From: GWF2-33-9 sp964500435
GTDB taxonomy: Bacteria; Bacteroidota; Ignavibacteria; Kapaibacteriales; UBA2268
Direction: 5' to 3'
DNA: 64,000 bases
Assembly (NCBI GenBank): GCA_964500435.1
Contig: CAZCNL010000007.1
Coordinates: 80,991-144,990 of the forward strand
Below, piece after piece: positions 62,969-64,000 of the stretch. Each line of letters opens with the position of its first letter. Position 1 is the stretch's first letter. Made by a program: the position numbers and the translations under genes. The notes beneath the pieces were generated by a model. The model saw only the letters and a program-made list of their open reading frames with translations. It was not told the DNA's origin and ran no database searches.

Positions 62969-64000
62969 TTATATCTTTATAAACTTGATTAATTTATTAT
63001 TTCCAATTTTCACAAAATAAACGCCAGATTTTAATTCATTTAAAGATATTTTTTGAAGTGTTTCATTAGGTTGTATAATTTGCTTCATAAAACAATTGCC
63101 ATAAATGTCAAATATTTCTAAATAGCTATTTTTGTTAATATTTTGAGTATTGATTGAAAGATATTCGGAAGTTGGATTTGGAAACAGAATAGCTGAAATA
63201 TTATTGTCGTAACTTTCATCAATACTATTAGGATTGGAACCTTTACCAGTCACTTTAATTTTGCTTACTCCAAAATTTGCATCAGCATTAATATTGATAT
63301 GACCCGTTTGATAAAAAATATTTTGTGGCTGGAATTTTAATTTTATTTGAATTTGTGCACCAGGATTGACTGTTGTATTTACAATTGAATCACAAATAAA
63401 GTATTGCGAATCTGAAGTAATAGTATTAACAAAAAATGATTTAGAACCAATGTTATTAATATAAAAAATTTGTTCTTTACTCTGACCAATATTAACTTTT
63501 CCAAAATCTAAATTTCCAGTAATTGTAATGATAGACGAATTATCCATTGAAGGTTTAATATTGATTAAAATACCTTGTCCAGAATTAAAAGAACCAGACC
63601 CACTTCCAATTCCACTTGAACCAGGATTTAAGCTATTTATATTGTAAAAACCATTATATAATCCTCCCCATCCCCAATTCATAGAAAATAAGTTGTTTTC
63701 ATCAAATCCATCACAAACCCAAGCATGACCACCATCCTTTCCGTAACCGGCATATATCACGGGTCTTCCTGCTAATATTTCTTTTTTTATTAAATTAATC
63801 CATTCAGAATCTGCTTTACCTTCTCTAAATATTCCCTTGATTGACTTATCATATTTCCATATCTTATTCAATGAAGACTGTGCACAGTAATATGAATTGT
63901 TTGTGTCGGAAAAAACATATGCACCACTGGAACTAACTCCGTATTGCATATCGACACTTACACCGATTAGATAAATAAAATATGCTAAATCTTCATTTTG
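62969..64000 (-). CDS. C10 (streptopain-like) protease with T9SS sorting domain, partial (runs off right edge)
   Basis: The frame continues upstream of the first ATG at 63949 through the window end (17 more codons, QNEDLAYFIYLIGVSVD), so the N-terminus, including the catalytic cysteine of C10 peptidases, is outside. The visible part has GVSVDMQYG, PVIYAGYGKDGGHAWVCDG with the catalytic histidine (residue 75 of the 63949 frame) and NWGWGGLYNGFY. Then follows a beta domain of the ASPM/Hydin-like choice-of-anchor kind (ITITGNLDFGKVNIGQSKEQ), and the last ~80 residues are a T9SS domain (ILFPNPTSEYLSI, LEIFDIYGN, SGVYFVKIG). It is likely secreted and processed by PorU. Confidence 0.88.
   Translation of the reverse strand, partial: QNEDLAYFIYLIGVSVDMQYGVSSSGAYVFSDTNNSYYCAQSSLNKIWKYDKSIKGIFREGKADSEWINLIKKEILAGRPVIYAGYGKDGGHAWVCDGFDENNLFSMNWGWGGLYNGFYNINSLNPGSSGIGSGSGSFNSGQGILINIKPSMDNSSIITITGNLDFGKVNIGQSKEQIFYINNIGSKSFFVNTITSDSQYFICDSIVNTTVNPGAQIQIKLKFQPQNIFYQTGHININADANFGVSKIKVTGKGSNPNSIDESYDNNISAILFPNPTSEYLSINTQNINKNSYLEIFDIYGNCFMKQIIQPNETLQKISLNELKSGVYFVKIGNNKLIKFIKI

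Noticed and set aside
1..64000. Mobile elements, integrase, phage genes, rRNA
   Set aside because: No transposase, integrase, terminal repeat, phage structural gene or rRNA stretch was recognised; only the restriction-modification pair hints at transfer.

Overview
The window comes from an AT-rich, Gram-negative bacterium of the Bacteroidota/FCB group. The gene content fits the Ignavibacteria/Kapabacteria side of that group best. The evidence is a PorU-PorV pair of the type IX secretion system (T9SS), secreted proteins with T9SS-type C-terminal sorting domains, a GWxTD-domain protein, PorV-like barrels, a TonB-dependent receptor with a carboxypeptidase-regulatory-like front domain, and a Bacteroidota-style promoter (TTTG-N19-TAATTTTG) before the initiator tRNA. 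The phylum call is an inference from gene content, not from a phylogeny.

Left part (1-13.7 kb). An amino-acid ABC transporter runs off the left edge. It is followed by lipA-lipB (lipoate synthesis), ppk1 with a GT2 glycosyltransferase, a small metallo-hydrolase/SnoaL pair, a fibronectin-III protein, and an envelope pair (LpxL-type acyltransferase and GT9 glycosyltransferase). A GWxTD protein and a PorV-like barrel close this part.

Surface/signalling block (11-25.6 kb, all minus strand). In transcription order: an ECF sigma factor; a protein that looks like an anti-sigma domain, one membrane helix, a long Asn/Ser-rich linker and a C-terminal beta-barrel; a T9SS-sorted secreted protein; a TonB-dependent receptor; a 1510-residue secreted protein; a PorV-like barrel; the GWxTD protein. 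This is the most interesting stretch: it could be a single-polypeptide trans-envelope sensor next to a surface export or assembly module.

Translation core (25.8-33.2 kb). A DEAD-box helicase, rpsF-rplI (without rpsR between them), infC-rpmI-rplT-pheS (without pheT after it), then divergent sppA.

Middle (33.3-43.9 kb). An AI-2E family permease, a TolB-like exported protein, an orphan Hpt protein, RNase P RNA, a SPOR protein, nadB, a 59-residue winged-helix protein, a large sortilin/BNR-repeat secreted protein, a PspC pair, an outer-membrane-like protein, and the initiator tRNA with its promoter and terminator.

Right part (44-64 kb). A methyltransferase-GT4-TPR fusion, rsmI with a tandem-repeat tail, an MsbA-like exporter, a dapA-PP2C-MEMO string, two lipoproteins, fbaB, porU-porV, a two-gene DNA methyltransferase/HNH nuclease cassette, and a C10-type protease with a T9SS sorting domain that runs off the right edge.

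Only two stretches above 300 bases lack a protein gene: 35364-35856 (RNase P RNA) and 43639-44001 (tRNA with promoter and terminator). I saw no rRNA, CRISPR array, transposase or phage gene. Genes are tightly packed; several overlap by 1-14 bases, and perfect or near-perfect hairpins with T-runs end many units.
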